This document shows positions 36,616 to 46,068 of a DNA stretch of 64,000 nt, in pieces. The translations under genes were made by a program, and so were the position numbers. Source of the stretch: Sporosarcina globispora. GTDB lineage: Bacteria > Bacillota > Bacilli > Bacillales > Cytobacillaceae. Within the stretch, counting starts at the first letter, position 1; the number at the start of each line of letters is the position of its first letter. Under the pieces are notes generated by a model. It saw nothing but the letters and a program-made list of their open reading frames with translations, did no database searches and was not told the DNA's origin. The stretch lies in contig NZ_LGUF01000007.1 in NCBI RefSeq assembly GCF_001274725.1, positions 3,076,077-3,140,076 of the forward strand, read 5' to 3'.

Positions 36616-37277
36616 ACTTTAATACAACATTCGTACCGGTAACAGTGGATCCGGATAAAATTTATGATCACAGTTTCGCGATTATTAAAGAAGAGATGGG
36701 GGAACATCCATTCACAGACGAGCAGTGGCTGGTGGTTCGGCGTGTCATCCACGCATCAGCAGATTTTGAATTGGGACGCAGCATGATTTTCACTTCTGAT
36801 GCCATTGAGGCAGGGGTTCAATCGATTCTGGCTGGCCGTCATGTGGTAGCAGATGTACAAATGATTGAAAGCGGATCTGGACGCAAGCGATTCCAAAAGC
36901 ATGGCGGGGACCTGCATTGTTATATTGCGGATGAAGATGTATCAAAGGAAGCAAAGGCCCAGGGAACAACACGCGCGATTATTTCCATGCAAAAAGCAAC
37001 TCGGCTGCATGAAGGAGGAATCTATGCCATTGGCAATGCGCCAACCGCGCTGCTGGAGTTAATTCGCTTAATTAAAGACGGTGTGGCTAAACCGGATTTA
37101 ATTATTGGAATGCCAGTCGGCTTTGTTTCAGCAGCGGAGTCCAAAGCTGAGTTAGCAGTGCTGGAAGGGATTCCATTTATTACGAACGCAGGGAGAAAGG
37201 GTGGCAGTACAGTGACAGTCGCTGCACTGAATGCCATTTCACTTATGGCGGATGAACGCGCAAAAGCAGCGAAATAA
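36603..37277 (+). CDS. cbiC: Cobalt-precorrin-8 methylmutase CbiC
   Basis: A 224-residue precorrin-8X methylmutase, which moves the C11 methyl to C12 to give cobyrinic acid. Visible features are RRVIHASADFELGRSMIF near 45-62 with the catalytic histidine, and the C-terminal IIGMPVGFVSAAESKAEL and NAGRKGGSTVTVAALNA segments. GGGAGG precedes the ATG at 36603; the in-frame start at 36555 lies deep in cbiJ without a site. The length matches the family. Confidence 0.95.
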   Translation: MANMNFNTTFVPVTVDPDKIYDHSFAIIKEEMGEHPFTDEQWLVVRRVIHASADFELGRSMIFTSDAIEAGVQSILAGRHVVADVQMIESGSGRKRFQKHGGDLHCYIADEDVSKEAKAQGTTRAIISMQKATRLHEGGIYAIGNAPTALLELIRLIKDGVAKPDLIIGMPVGFVSAAESKAELAVLEGIPFITNAGRKGGSTVTVAALNAISLMADERAKAAK

Positions 37278-38388
37278 AAAAGATCCCTCCCAAATGCGTC
37301 ACGGCTATACAACAGGCGCTTGTGCCACAGCGATGACAAAGGCAGCACTGCAGGCGCTTGTGACGGGAGAGGTGCCAAATGAAGTCACCATTTATCTGCC
37401 GGTTGGCCAGTATGTCACCTTTAAAGTAACGGCATTTGAAATGTCTGAAGGCCGGGTCATGTGCGAAACGATCAAAGATGCCGGGGATGACCCGGACGCG
37501 ACACATCAGGCTAGAATTCAGAGTACAGTCACTTATGCAAAAAAAGAAGGCATCCATTTAGATGGCGGGATCGGTGTCGGGAGAGTCACCAAAGCAGGGC
37601 TGCCTGTAGCGGTAGGACAAGCAGCGATCAATCCCGTGCCGCGCAAAATGATATGCGGTGTTGTTCAAGAAGCAATAGACAAATTTAAATTGAATCATGG
37701 CATTGAAGTGGTCATTTCGGTTCCAGACGGTGTAGAAATAGCTGAAAAAACATTGAATGGCCGATTAGGCATTATAGGTGGAATCTCGATTTTAGGAACT
37801 CGGGGAACGGTGGTGCCATTCTCCAGTTCCGCTTATATGGCAAGTATTGTGCAGGCAATCAATGTCGCAAAAGAAGCAGGATGTGAGCATTTAGTCATTA
37901 CAACTGGCGGACGCAGTGAAAAATTTGCCATGAAGCAGTACCCTCATTTACCAGAAGAAGCCTTTATCGAAATGGGAGACTTTGTCGGTTTTACATTAAA
38001 AAATATTGCCAGGAAGAAGATTCCCAGAGTCTCACTAGTAGGGATGATGGGGAAGTTCTCAAAGGTTGCCCAGGGTGTTATGATGGTTCACTCCAAAAGC
38101 GCACCAGTCAGTTTTGAGTTTTTAGCAGGCATGGCAAATAAAGTGGGTGTTGAGGAAGATATCCAGCGGGACATTTTACAGGCGAATACGGCTTCACAGG
38201 TGGGTGAAATTCTTCAGGAAAACGAAGCATTCTTTGAAGCGCTTTGCAGAAACTGCTGCTACTATGCACTGAATCATATGAACGAAAAGATCAAAGTCTC
38301 GACCACACTGTATGCCATGAACGGAAGCTGTCTAGGAAAGGCTGAGAATATTGAAAAATTGGATGAAGATGATTGGTATCGGGGATAA
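37252..38388 (+). CDS. cbiD: Cobalt-precorrin-5B C1-methyltransferase CbiD
   Basis: A protein of about 378 residues that methylates C1 in the anaerobic pathway. The family hallmark [18 protein letters not shown] is at the N-terminus, followed by [10 protein letters not shown] near 75 and [15 protein letters not shown] near 100 and RTCNxCYYxL-like [13 protein letters not shown] near the end. The start is uncertain: ATG 37252 overlaps cbiC by 26 bases and has only GGCGG upstream, ATG 37294 lacks a site. Anaerobic-pathway membership is clear because CobF-type enzymes are absent and CbiD is present. Confidence 0.93.
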   Translation: MNAQKQRNKKDPSQMRHGYTTGACATAMTKAALQALVTGEVPNEVTIYLPVGQYVTFKVTAFEMSEGRVMCETIKDAGDDPDATHQARIQSTVTYAKKEGIHLDGGIGVGRVTKAGLPVAVGQAAINPVPRKMICGVVQEAIDKFKLNHGIEVVISVPDGVEIAEKTLNGRLGIIGGISILGTRGTVVPFSSSAYMASIVQAINVAKEAGCEHLVITTGGRSEKFAMKQYPHLPEEAFIEMGDFVGFTLKNIARKKIPRVSLVGMMGKFSKVAQGVMMVHSKSAPVSFEFLAGMANKVGVEEDIQRDILQANTASQVGEILQENEAFFEALCRNCCYYALNHMNEKIKVSTTLYAMNGSCLGKAENIEKLDEDDWYRG

Positions 38389-39556
38389 TGGCGCAGTTGG
38401 ATTGCTCCCCCAATACATAGAGTGGATTCATGAATGTGATGTCCTGGTAGGCGGGGAGCGTCATTTGCAATTTTTCCCGGAATTTACTGGAGAGAAGAAA
38501 GTAATCAAAGGAGGCTTGTCTGCATTAACGGCTGACTTGCAGCAGGAAACACGAAATACCGTTATTTTAGTGTCAGGTGATCCGCTGTTTTATGGGCTTG
38601 GCGGTGTATTGGCGAAAAAGCTTCCATTGGAGATTTATCCTTATACAAGCTCGATTCAGCTTGCTTTTTCCAGAATGCAGGAAAGCTGGCAGGATGCGTA
38701 TATTGTCAGCCTGCACGGCCGTTCTATTAAAGGATTTGCCCAAAGAATCGATGGGCGGAAAAAGGTTGCTATTTTAACAGATGAAATGAATTCTCCGCAG
38801 AATATTGCAAAGTATTTAAAGAAGTTCGGCATGACTGAATATGATGCCTTTGTTGCTGAAAATCTGCAGGGGGAAAATGAGCGCTGCCGCTTTTTCACCT
38901 TAGATGAAATGGAGCAATCCTCCTTTTTCCCATTGAATGTTGTGATTTTAAAACAGCGTGTGAAGGTGGAACGTGCCTCCCTGGGAATTCCGGATGATAC
39001 ATTCATTCAGAGAAAGCCGGATAAAGGCCTGATTACGAAAAGAGAGATCAGGACTCTTTGTCTGCAGGAATTAGGGCTTAAAGAAAATAGTGTTGTCTGG
39101 GATATAGGTACCTGCACAGGCTCAGTTGCGATTGAAGCAGCGAAATTAGCACGGGAAGGTGCCGTTTATGCGATTGAGAAAAACGAGGGCGACCTTGAAA
39201 ACTGCCTTGAAAATCAATTAATACATCGGACAGATTTTACTGCTGTTCTTGGAAAGGCACCTGAGCGCCTGGAGGAATTTCCAGATCCGCATGCGATTTT
39301 TATTGGCGGCAATGGCGGCAATATGGAGAACTTATTGCAGACATGCATTTCACGCCTGCAGCCAAATGGCCGACTCGTTATGAATATTGCCACGATCGAA
39401 AATCTGGGAGAAGCGATGCAGCATTTAAAAAATCTGGGCTGTGAAGTATCCATATTGCAGGCGCAGATTTCAAAGAGTAAGCCAATCTTGCATTTAACGC
39501 GCTTTGAACCGTTAAATCCCATTTTTATTGTGACAGCAAAGAAAGGAAATGAATAA
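38363..39556 (+). CDS. cbiET: CbiET fusion: cobalt-precorrin-7 methyltransferase/decarboxylase
   Basis: A 397-residue fusion equivalent to aerobic CobL. Residues 1-195 form the CbiE tetrapyrrole methylase ([12 protein letters not shown] at the start, [12 protein letters not shown] near 70), which methylates C5 and C15. Residues 205-397 form the CbiT Rossmann methyltransferase/decarboxylase ([17 protein letters not shown], then [18 protein letters not shown] near 245). The start is at ATG 38363 or 38369, inside the last codons of cbiD, so translation is coupled. The same fusion occurs in B. megaterium. Confidence 0.93.
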   Translation: MKMIGIGDNGAVGLLPQYIEWIHECDVLVGGERHLQFFPEFTGEKKVIKGGLSALTADLQQETRNTVILVSGDPLFYGLGGVLAKKLPLEIYPYTSSIQLAFSRMQESWQDAYIVSLHGRSIKGFAQRIDGRKKVAILTDEMNSPQNIAKYLKKFGMTEYDAFVAENLQGENERCRFFTLDEMEQSSFFPLNVVILKQRVKVERASLGIPDDTFIQRKPDKGLITKREIRTLCLQELGLKENSVVWDIGTCTGSVAIEAAKLAREGAVYAIEKNEGDLENCLENQLIHRTDFTAVLGKAPERLEEFPDPHAIFIGGNGGNMENLLQTCISRLQPNGRLVMNIATIENLGEAMQHLKNLGCEVSILQAQISKSKPILHLTRFEPLNPIFIVTAKKGNE

Positions 39557-40261
39557 ATGAGAATCGGAACTTTATATGGATTGGGTGTCGGGCCGGGAGA
39601 TCCGGAATTAATCACGGTAAAAGCATTCCGCAAATTGCAGGAAAGCCCGGTAATTGCTTATCCCAAAAAATTAAGGGGCAGTAAATCGTACGCCCATCGC
39701 ATAGTTGACATGTATATAAATCCGGAAGAAAAAGAGATGCTTGGTTTGGTTTTTCCGATGACAAAAGATGAAGCTACCCTTCATGCTGAGTGGACAAAAT
39801 CGGCAGAAGCCATTTATAGCTTTCTATCTCAGGGAAAAGATGTGGCATTTGTGACTGAAGGGGATCCGATGCTGTTCAGCACATTTATTCATTTAATGAA
39901 GCTGATGAAAACCCTGCACCCGGATGTACCGATTGAAACGGTGGCAGGCATCTCTTCATTTAATGGTTCAGTTAATCGCTTAGGGATTGCCTTGGCTGAT
40001 GGGGATGACCATGTCGCTATGATTCCTGCAACAGAGAATATGGAGGAAATGCGAAGGGTGATTGAAAGCCATGATGCGATCGTTTTTATTAAAGTAGCGA
40101 AAGTATTGGACGATATGCTGGATTTATTAGAGGAAATGAATTTATTGGACAAAACACATGTTGTTACAAAGGTTACATCTGACGAAGAGGTCATATGGGA
40201 TGTCCAAGAGCTCCGGGGTACAGAATTAAATTACTTGTCATGTATGGTGGTGCGGAAATGA
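39557..40261 (+). CDS. cbiL: Cobalt-factor II C20-methyltransferase CbiL
   Basis: A 234-residue SAM-dependent tetrapyrrole methylase. It opens with GTLYGLGVGPGDPELITVKA, typical of CbiL/CobI, and has FVTEGDPMLFSTFIHLM near 100 and the PGxxSF-like VAGISSFNGSVNRLG near 128. It catalyses C20 methylation, the step after cobalt insertion. Its ATG directly follows the cbiET stop and the TGA overlaps the cbiF ATG (ATGA). Confidence 0.93.
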   Translation: MRIGTLYGLGVGPGDPELITVKAFRKLQESPVIAYPKKLRGSKSYAHRIVDMYINPEEKEMLGLVFPMTKDEATLHAEWTKSAEAIYSFLSQGKDVAFVTEGDPMLFSTFIHLMKLMKTLHPDVPIETVAGISSFNGSVNRLGIALADGDDHVAMIPATENMEEMRRVIESHDAIVFIKVAKVLDDMLDLLEEMNLLDKTHVVTKVTSDEEVIWDVQELRGTELNYLSCMVVRK

Positions 40262-41040
40262 AAAAGATTTGGATTATCGGAGCAGGTCCGGGAGATCCGG
40301 ATTTAATAACGGTGAAGGGTCTAAAACTATTAAATAAGGCTGATGTAGTCATGTATACCGATTCGCTTGTCAGCGAGACCTTAGTAGCGGAAGCCAAGGA
40401 ATCGGCTGAGATTATCCGCACTGCTGGAATGCATCTCGAAGAAATGGTGGATTGTATCGTCGAGCGAGTCAATGCAGGCAAAACAGTTGTACGTTTACAT
40501 ACAGGCGACCCGGCTATGTACGGGGCAACGATGGAGCAAGTGGCACTGCTGAAGCAGCATGATATCAGCTGTGAAGTTGTCCCAGGTGTCAGTTCTGTCT
40601 TTGCCTCCGCGGCAGCAGTAGGGGCAGAGTTGACCATTCCGGATTTAACCCAAACGCTTATTTTAACACGGGCTGAAGGGCGGACACCTGTGCCGGAGCG
40701 TGAAAAATTACAGGCACTGGCAAGCCATCACTGTACAATCGCGATGTTTCTAAGTGCGACCTTAACAAAGAAAATCACAAAAGAACTGCAGGCAGCGGGA
40801 TGGGCAGACAATACACCGATTGCAGTGGTGCAGCGTGCTTCATGGCCGGACCAAAAAATTGTCCGCACAACACTGTCTGAGTTGGACGAAGCGATGCGCG
40901 TCAACGGAATCCGAAAGCATGCAATGATTCTGGCAGGCTGGGCATTAGATCCGCATATCCATGAAAAAGAATACCGCTCGAAGCTATATGACAAAACGTT
41001 CACACATGGCTTCCGCAAGGGTGTGAAGGCAAATGATTAG
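40258..41040 (+). CDS. cbiF: Cobalt-precorrin-4 C11-methyltransferase CbiF
   Basis: A 260-residue tetrapyrrole methylase. Signature segments are IIGAGPGDPDLITVKGL at the N-terminus, VRLHTGDPAMYGATMEQ near 80 and VVPGVSSVFASAAAVG near 107, as in CbiF/CobM. It methylates C11 of cobalt-precorrin-4. The ATG at 40258 overlaps the stop of cbiL by four bases; a longer frame reaching 40195 has no supporting site. It overlaps cbiG by 8 bases. Confidence 0.93.
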   Translation: MKKIWIIGAGPGDPDLITVKGLKLLNKADVVMYTDSLVSETLVAEAKESAEIIRTAGMHLEEMVDCIVERVNAGKTVVRLHTGDPAMYGATMEQVALLKQHDISCEVVPGVSSVFASAAAVGAELTIPDLTQTLILTRAEGRTPVPEREKLQALASHHCTIAMFLSATLTKKITKELQAAGWADNTPIAVVQRASWPDQKIVRTTLSELDEAMRVNGIRKHAMILAGWALDPHIHEKEYRSKLYDKTFTHGFRKGVKAND

Positions 41041-42169
41041 TTTACGCGAAGGTGAAATCCCAGTAATTGAAAAGCGCAAACCTTATGCACTTGTTGCCAT
41101 TACGAAGCACGGTGTCTCACATGCAAGAGGCTATGCGGAAAAATTCCCGTATGCAGACCTGTATTATATGAAAAAATTCGAACAGGGCGACGAAGAAACG
41201 CGCCAGATTCAATTATTTGATGGTACGGTCCGCCTATTACTGCCAGCGTTGTTTCAGCAGTATAAAGGAATTATCTGCATCATTTCCCTCGGAGCAGTCG
41301 TTCGTATGATTGCCCCGCTTTTGATTGATAAAAAGAAAGACCCTGCCGTGTTAGTGGTTGATGATAAGGGCCAGTATGTCGTCAGCGTATTATCCGGGCA
41401 TATTGGCGGTGCCAACGCACTAACACATGAATTTGCCAATGCGATTGGTGCGGCGCCCGTTGTAACCACCGCGTCAGATGTCCAAAAAACAATTCCTGTC
41501 GATTTATTTGGCGCCCAATTTGGGTGGATGTGGGATAGTGAAGAAAAATTAACACCTGTCAGTGCATCGGTTGTTAATGAGGAGCATGTGGCAATCGTTC
41601 AGGAAACCGGAGAAAAGGATTGGTGGATGTACGACCGGGAGATGCCGGACAGCCTGAAGGTTTATCCATCAATAGATGAAGCAATTAAAGCAAAGCCTCA
41701 AGCGGCACTGCTTATTACAGATCGTATCCTTGAACCGCATGAAGAGGCGCTGCTTGAGAACGGAGTCTTATACCGTCCGAAATCAATTGTAATCGGCATT
41801 GGCTGTAATCGCGGTACGTCAATGGCAGAAATCGAACAAGTCATCGATGACACATTAGCGGAAATGCGTTTGAGCAAAAAAAGTGTTAAAGCCGTTGCGT
41901 CTATTAATTTAAAGAAAAACGAGACAGGCCTGCTTGAATTAACGGCTAAATATAACTGGCCATTTATTACATACACACCTGAGGAGCTGAATGAAATACC
42001 GATGCAAAATCCGTCGGACACCGTCTTTAAATATACGGGGGCATATGGGGTCAGTGAGCCGGCGGCCATGCGGTATGCGGATGCGAAAGAGCTGCTGCTG
42101 GAGAAAAAGAAAAGCGGCAATGTGACCATCAGCATTGCGCACGTAAATTTCGAGGAGGGAAACCAATGA
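41033..42169 (+). CDS. cbiG: Cobalt-precorrin-5A hydrolase CbiG
   Basis: A 378-residue protein that opens the delta-lactone of cobalt-precorrin-5A and releases acetaldehyde, a step special to the anaerobic route. The N-terminal domain contains YKGIICIISLGAVVRMIAPL near 80-99 and VLSGHIGGANALT near 120; the C-terminal CbiG domain has VIGIGCNRGTS near 250 and ASINLKKNETGLLELA-like sequence near 285. Length and domain order are normal. The last bases overlap the cbiA start (ATGA). Confidence 0.93.
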   Translation: MISLREGEIPVIEKRKPYALVAITKHGVSHARGYAEKFPYADLYYMKKFEQGDEETRQIQLFDGTVRLLLPALFQQYKGIICIISLGAVVRMIAPLLIDKKKDPAVLVVDDKGQYVVSVLSGHIGGANALTHEFANAIGAAPVVTTASDVQKTIPVDLFGAQFGWMWDSEEKLTPVSASVVNEEHVAIVQETGEKDWWMYDREMPDSLKVYPSIDEAIKAKPQAALLITDRILEPHEEALLENGVLYRPKSIVIGIGCNRGTSMAEIEQVIDDTLAEMRLSKKSVKAVASINLKKNETGLLELTAKYNWPFITYTPEELNEIPMQNPSDTVFKYTGAYGVSEPAAMRYADAKELLLEKKKSGNVTISIAHVNFEEGNQ

Positions 42170-43551
42170 ATCGATTTGTTCTGGCCGGCACAGGAAGCGG
42201 AGTTGGAAAAACTACGTTCACAATCGGCATCATGCGTGCGCTTATGAAGCGAGGGTTAACCGTACAGGGCTTTAAATGCGGCCCCGACTATATAGACCCA
42301 ACGTATCATACAGCTGTCACCAAACGCCCTTCCCGAAATATTGATAGTTTCATGATGTCCCATGATGCCGTTCGTGCCATTGTTGCAAGGGCAAGCCGTG
42401 ATACAGATGTAGCCGTAATCGAGGGAGTGATGGGATTTTATGATGGCAAATCCCCGTTATCAAATGAAGGATCTGCCGCACATATAAGTGAGATAACAAA
42501 AAGTCCCGTCATTTTAATCGTCAATGCGGCAAGTATGGCAAGAAGTGCAGCTGCGATTGTCAAAGGATTTCAATTGTTAGATGAAAGCACCAATATTGTT
42601 GGTATCATTGCCAATCAGTTAGGAAGCAAAAGCCATTTTGAGATTGTCAAATCTGCGATTGAACAAGAATGCGGTATTCCTGTCATAGGCTATCTCCCAA
42701 AAGGAGCTGTCCCAATGATGCCAAGCCGTCATCTGGGATTAGTGCCGGCCATTGAACGCGGTGATTTAGATTCCTATTTTGAAAGTCTTGCAGAAGCGAT
42801 CGAAGAAACAGTCGATATCAATCAGCTTCTGGAAATAACGAAAGCACAGGTCCTGGAGGTTTCCGCATCGATTTTTGATGCACAGCCTGAAAGACAGGAA
42901 GTACATATTGCGGTTGCCAGAGATGCCGCCTTTAACTTTTACTATGAAGAAAATCTAGAATTGCTCCGTGCTTATGGGGCCACACTGCACTTCTTCTCTC
43001 CATTACAAAATGAAGAGGTTCCCGAAAAAGCTCAGGGTCTTTATATCGGCGGCGGTTTCCCGGAAGAGTTTGCTGAAGTTTTGGCAAACAATGAGGCTGC
43101 GAAGCTATCCATAAAAGCCGCGCTGGAGCGAGGGCTGCCAACATTGGCAGAATGCGGCGGTTTTATGTATTTAACAGAGGAAATAGTGGATCGGCAAGGA
43201 CAGGTATTCCCGATGATCGGAGTGATTTCGGGACGAGTAAGGATGCAGGATAAATTAGCGGCACTTGGGTATCGGGAAATTACAGGTGTTCCGGGCAACT
43301 TCTTAATTAATGATGGAGAGCAGGCAAAAGGGCATGAGTTCCATTATTCTGCATATGAAGGAGAGCACTCATCACCGGCCTACTTCAGCAAAGGCCGCTT
43401 TCGCGCTCAGCTGGAAGGCTATTTAACAGAAAATCTTGTAGCCGGCTATACACACTTTCATTTTGCATCGAATCCTCAGCTTGTAAAAAAATGGCTCACA
43501 GCATGTTTGGAGGTAGACAATGAATTATTTCCCGTTATTAATGAATCTTGA
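42166..43551 (+). CDS. cbiA: Cobyrinic acid a,c-diamide synthase CbiA
   Basis: A 461-residue ATP- and glutamine-dependent amidotransferase that amidates the a and c side chains. The N-terminal P-loop domain has VLAGTGSGVGKTTFTIGI and GFKCGPDYIDPTYHT; the DTB-synthetase-like core follows. The C-terminal class I glutaminase domain has GLYIGGGFPEEFAEVLA near 288 and the catalytic cysteine in PTLAECGGFMYL near 330, with HFHFASN near 440. It is the last corrinoid-ring step encoded here. It overlaps the next gene by 32 bases. Confidence 0.95.
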   Translation: MNRFVLAGTGSGVGKTTFTIGIMRALMKRGLTVQGFKCGPDYIDPTYHTAVTKRPSRNIDSFMMSHDAVRAIVARASRDTDVAVIEGVMGFYDGKSPLSNEGSAAHISEITKSPVILIVNAASMARSAAAIVKGFQLLDESTNIVGIIANQLGSKSHFEIVKSAIEQECGIPVIGYLPKGAVPMMPSRHLGLVPAIERGDLDSYFESLAEAIEETVDINQLLEITKAQVLEVSASIFDAQPERQEVHIAVARDAAFNFYYEENLELLRAYGATLHFFSPLQNEEVPEKAQGLYIGGGFPEEFAEVLANNEAAKLSIKAALERGLPTLAECGGFMYLTEEIVDRQGQVFPMIGVISGRVRMQDKLAALGYREITGVPGNFLINDGEQAKGHEFHYSAYEGEHSSPAYFSKGRFRAQLEGYLTENLVAGYTHFHFASNPQLVKKWLTACLEVDNELFPVINES

Positions 43552-44149
43552 CTATAAAAAGGTTGTGATTGTTGGCGGCGGACATGTGGCACGCCAAAAG
43601 ACAGAAGCGCTGCTGCCAACAAAAGCGGAAGTAACCGTGATCAGCCCAGAGGTTACTGAGAAATTGCAGCAGTATATCCACGAAGGACTTGTGACATGGA
43701 AAGAAAAAGCTTTCGAACCGGCTGATTTAGACGATGCCGCATTGATTTTCGCCGTAACAAACGACGAAGAAGTAAATAATGCCGTGGAAGAAGCAGCACA
43801 GCATTGGCAATTGCTCAGCCGTGCGGATGCAAAGGGACGTGTTGATTTCATTAATCCCGCAGTTGTCCGCCGAGGTGAATTCGTTGTGACCGTATCGACA
43901 TCTGGCGCAAGTCCAGGTCTGACCCGCAAAGTGAAGACAGACTTAGCGGAGCAATTAGGAGAACATTACGCCCATTATGTGTCTTTTTTAAAGGAAGCCC
44001 GTCAGCGAATTTTAAAAAAGTATAATGGTGATGCGAAAAAACAGCTTTTGGCAGATCTTCTGGATCCTCAAGTTTTGGAGTGGATGGAGAAGGGTGATAC
44101 GCAAAAATGTGAAGCCTGGCTGCATAAGCGGATAGGAGAAGAACAGTGA
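43520..44149 (+). CDS. Precorrin-2 dehydrogenase (SirC/CysG N-terminal type)
   Basis: A 209-residue NAD-dependent dehydrogenase that oxidises precorrin-2 to sirohydrochlorin (factor II), the substrate of the cobaltochelatase. It opens with FPLLMNLDYKKVVIVGGGHVARQK, holding the GxGxxA dinucleotide motif, then VTVISPEV and the family segment STSGASPGLTRKVKTDL near 138. A ferrochelatase activity, as in yeast Met8p, cannot be excluded. It lies upstream of cobA with a GTGA overlap, so the pair rebuilds a split CysG. Confidence 0.9.
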   Translation: MNYFPLLMNLDYKKVVIVGGGHVARQKTEALLPTKAEVTVISPEVTEKLQQYIHEGLVTWKEKAFEPADLDDAALIFAVTNDEEVNNAVEEAAQHWQLLSRADAKGRVDFINPAVVRRGEFVVTVSTSGASPGLTRKVKTDLAEQLGEHYAHYVSFLKEARQRILKKYNGDAKKQLLADLLDPQVLEWMEKGDTQKCEAWLHKRIGEEQ

Positions 44150-44907
44150 GCGGGTTTGTATATATTGTAGGAGCGGGACCAGGTGATCCTAAACTATTGA
44201 CTATTCGCGGTTTGGAATGTATTCAGCAGGCTGATGTGATTCTTTATGACCGTCTGGTGAATGCAAAAATTTTAACTCATGCAAAAGCAGATGCAGAGCT
44301 GATTTATTGTGGAAAAGAGCCAGGCAGGCATGGATTGATTCAGGATGAAATTCATCGGGTGCTGGTGGATCAGGCAAACCTTGGCAGACAGGTATTGCGA
44401 TTAAAGGGCGGCGACCCTTTTGTTTTTGGACGGGGTGCAGAAGAAGCCGCGATTTTAAGGCAAGCCGGTATTCCATTTGAAATCGTGCCTGGTATTACAG
44501 CGGGGATTGCTGCCCCTGCGTATGCAGGGATTCCGGTGACACACCGTGACCATGCGGCAAGCTTTGCGATTGTGACAGGCCATGGCCGCGCGGAAAAGGA
44601 GCAGGACTACTTAAAGTGGTCTGCGCTTGCTCAAATTGACACGGTGGCCTTTTATATGAGCATTGGCAATATTACTCACATTACGAAAAGCTTAATAGCA
44701 AATGGCAAAAGCGGAACAACCCCTGCTGCAGTGATCGAATGGGGCACAACTGCAAATCAGCGGACGATTACAGGCACTCTCGAAACGATTGCAAAGGATA
44801 TCCAGTACCATGGCATTTCGAATCCATCGATGATTTTGGTTGGAGATGTTGTTCGAGTGCGGGATCAAATTGCCTGGTTTATAGAAAAGGAGCATGAATT
44901 ATGTTAG
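44146..44907 (+). CDS. cobA: Uroporphyrinogen-III C-methyltransferase (CobA/SUMT)
   Basis: A 253-residue SAM-dependent methylase that makes precorrin-2, the first committed step to corrinoids and siroheme. Signatures are VYIVGAGPGDPKLLTIRGL at the N-terminus, LKGGDPFVFGRGAEEA near 86-101 and VPGITAGIAAPAYAGIPVTHRD near 115-136. The GTG start overlaps the TGA of the preceding gene (GTGA). It overlaps the next gene by 7 bases. Having its own SUMT lets the operon draw uroporphyrinogen III directly. Confidence 0.95.
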   Translation: MSGFVYIVGAGPGDPKLLTIRGLECIQQADVILYDRLVNAKILTHAKADAELIYCGKEPGRHGLIQDEIHRVLVDQANLGRQVLRLKGGDPFVFGRGAEEAAILRQAGIPFEIVPGITAGIAAPAYAGIPVTHRDHAASFAIVTGHGRAEKEQDYLKWSALAQIDTVAFYMSIGNITHITKSLIANGKSGTTPAAVIEWGTTANQRTITGTLETIAKDIQYHGISNPSMILVGDVVRVRDQIAWFIEKEHELC

Positions 44908-45455
44908 AAGCATTAAAAAAGCGCCGTGCGATTCGTAACTTTGAATCGAGGGAAGTAGAACTAGACAAAATTGAGACATTATTAGAAGCAGCAACATATG
45001 CACCAAATGACCGCATGCGTGAGCCCTGGCATTTCTATGTATTACAGGGTGACAGCTTAAAACGCTACGAGCAGGTGGCACTTGATTACTTGAATAAACG
45101 TTTTCCGACAAAGCCGCATTTAGTGGAAAGTTCAATGAAAGCCATCACAAACACACCGCTTGTCATTGTGGTAACATCCGCTATAGTCGAAGGTGATGAA
45201 GGAGCGACCAAAGATAATGTCTTTGCCGTAAGCAGTTCAATCATGTCGATATGGCTGATGGCCGAACAGCTGGGGTTAGGCATGGTTTGGCGTACTAGAG
45301 GTGTTGGTTTAGTGCATGATACCGCACTGCATGATTTTATCGGTGCATCGGACCAGGAGCAATTAGTGGGGACGCTATGCATCGGTTACCCCGCAGAAGA
45401 AATCACTTCCGAGAAAAAGCGTTCACCATTTGCTGAAAAGACAACTTGGCTTTAA
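44901..45455 (+). CDS. cbiY: Nitroreductase-family protein CbiY
   Basis: A 184-residue flavoprotein of the nitroreductase fold. It opens with ALKKRRAIRNFESREV, the FMN-binding nitroreductase start, and has AATYAPNDRMREPWHFYV near 30-47 and a C-terminal LVGTLCIGYPAEE. CbiY occupies the same place in the B. megaterium cobI operon. Relatives include BluB, which makes dimethylbenzimidazole from FMNH2, and general nitroreductases. A corrin-reductase role before adenosylation, or lower-ligand synthesis, are both possible; sequence alone does not decide. Confidence 0.85.
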   Translation: MLEALKKRRAIRNFESREVELDKIETLLEAATYAPNDRMREPWHFYVLQGDSLKRYEQVALDYLNKRFPTKPHLVESSMKAITNTPLVIVVTSAIVEGDEGATKDNVFAVSSSIMSIWLMAEQLGLGMVWRTRGVGLVHDTALHDFIGASDQEQLVGTLCIGYPAEEITSEKKRSPFAEKTTWL

Positions 45456-45467
45456 GGAGGATTGTTC

Positions 45468-46007
45468 ATGGCGCAAAAAGGGATGCTATTAGTTTATACA
45501 GGCGAGGGCAAAGGAAAAACAACCGCCTCTCTTGGTGTCACATTAAGGGCAATTGGCCGGGGCATGAAGGTGAAATACTATCAATTTATTAAATCTCCGG
45601 AACGTACATATGGTGAGCAGCTGGCGCTCAGAAAACTTGGTGTTGAAACCGTGCAATTAGGAATCGGGTTTACATGGACAAAAACACCTGAGGAGCATCG
45701 TGAAGCGCTTGCGAACGCATGGCAAACAGTAAAAGAAGAACTAAAAGATGAAACAACAGATGTGTTAGTGCTGGACGAACTGAATAATGCCTTAGCCATC
45801 ACACGTTTTCCAATTGACGATGTGCTGCCATTATCTGAGGTGTTAGAGGCTATTCATAACCGTCCAAAAAAAATGCATCTGGTGATCACAGGCCGTTCTG
45901 CACATCCAGCCATTCTTGATTTAGCCGATTTAGTGTCAACGATCGATGCCACAAAACATTATTATGCTGAACAGGATGTTAAAGCAATGAAGGGACTGGA
46001 GTTTTAA
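45468..46007 (+). CDS. btuR: Cob(I)yrinic acid a,c-diamide adenosyltransferase (BtuR/CobO type)
   Basis: A 179-residue corrinoid adenosyltransferase that attaches the 5'-deoxyadenosyl group to cobalt(I). The P-loop GEGKGKTTASLGV is near residue 12, and VLVLDELNNAL near 101 is the Walker B-like motif of the CobA/CobO class, distinct from PduO and EutT. The C-terminus is slightly shorter than in enteric enzymes. AGGAGG precedes the ATG at 45468. Its position after cbiA and cbiY matches adenosylation of cobyrinic acid a,c-diamide. Confidence 0.93.
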   Translation: MAQKGMLLVYTGEGKGKTTASLGVTLRAIGRGMKVKYYQFIKSPERTYGEQLALRKLGVETVQLGIGFTWTKTPEEHREALANAWQTVKEELKDETTDVLVLDELNNALAITRFPIDDVLPLSEVLEAIHNRPKKMHLVITGRSAHPAILDLADLVSTIDATKHYYAEQDVKAMKGLEF

Positions 46008-46068
46008 GCAGCCGGCCCGCGATTTAGGACCTTGTCCATTTAGGCTTTGGAAATTGAGGAGAATTTCA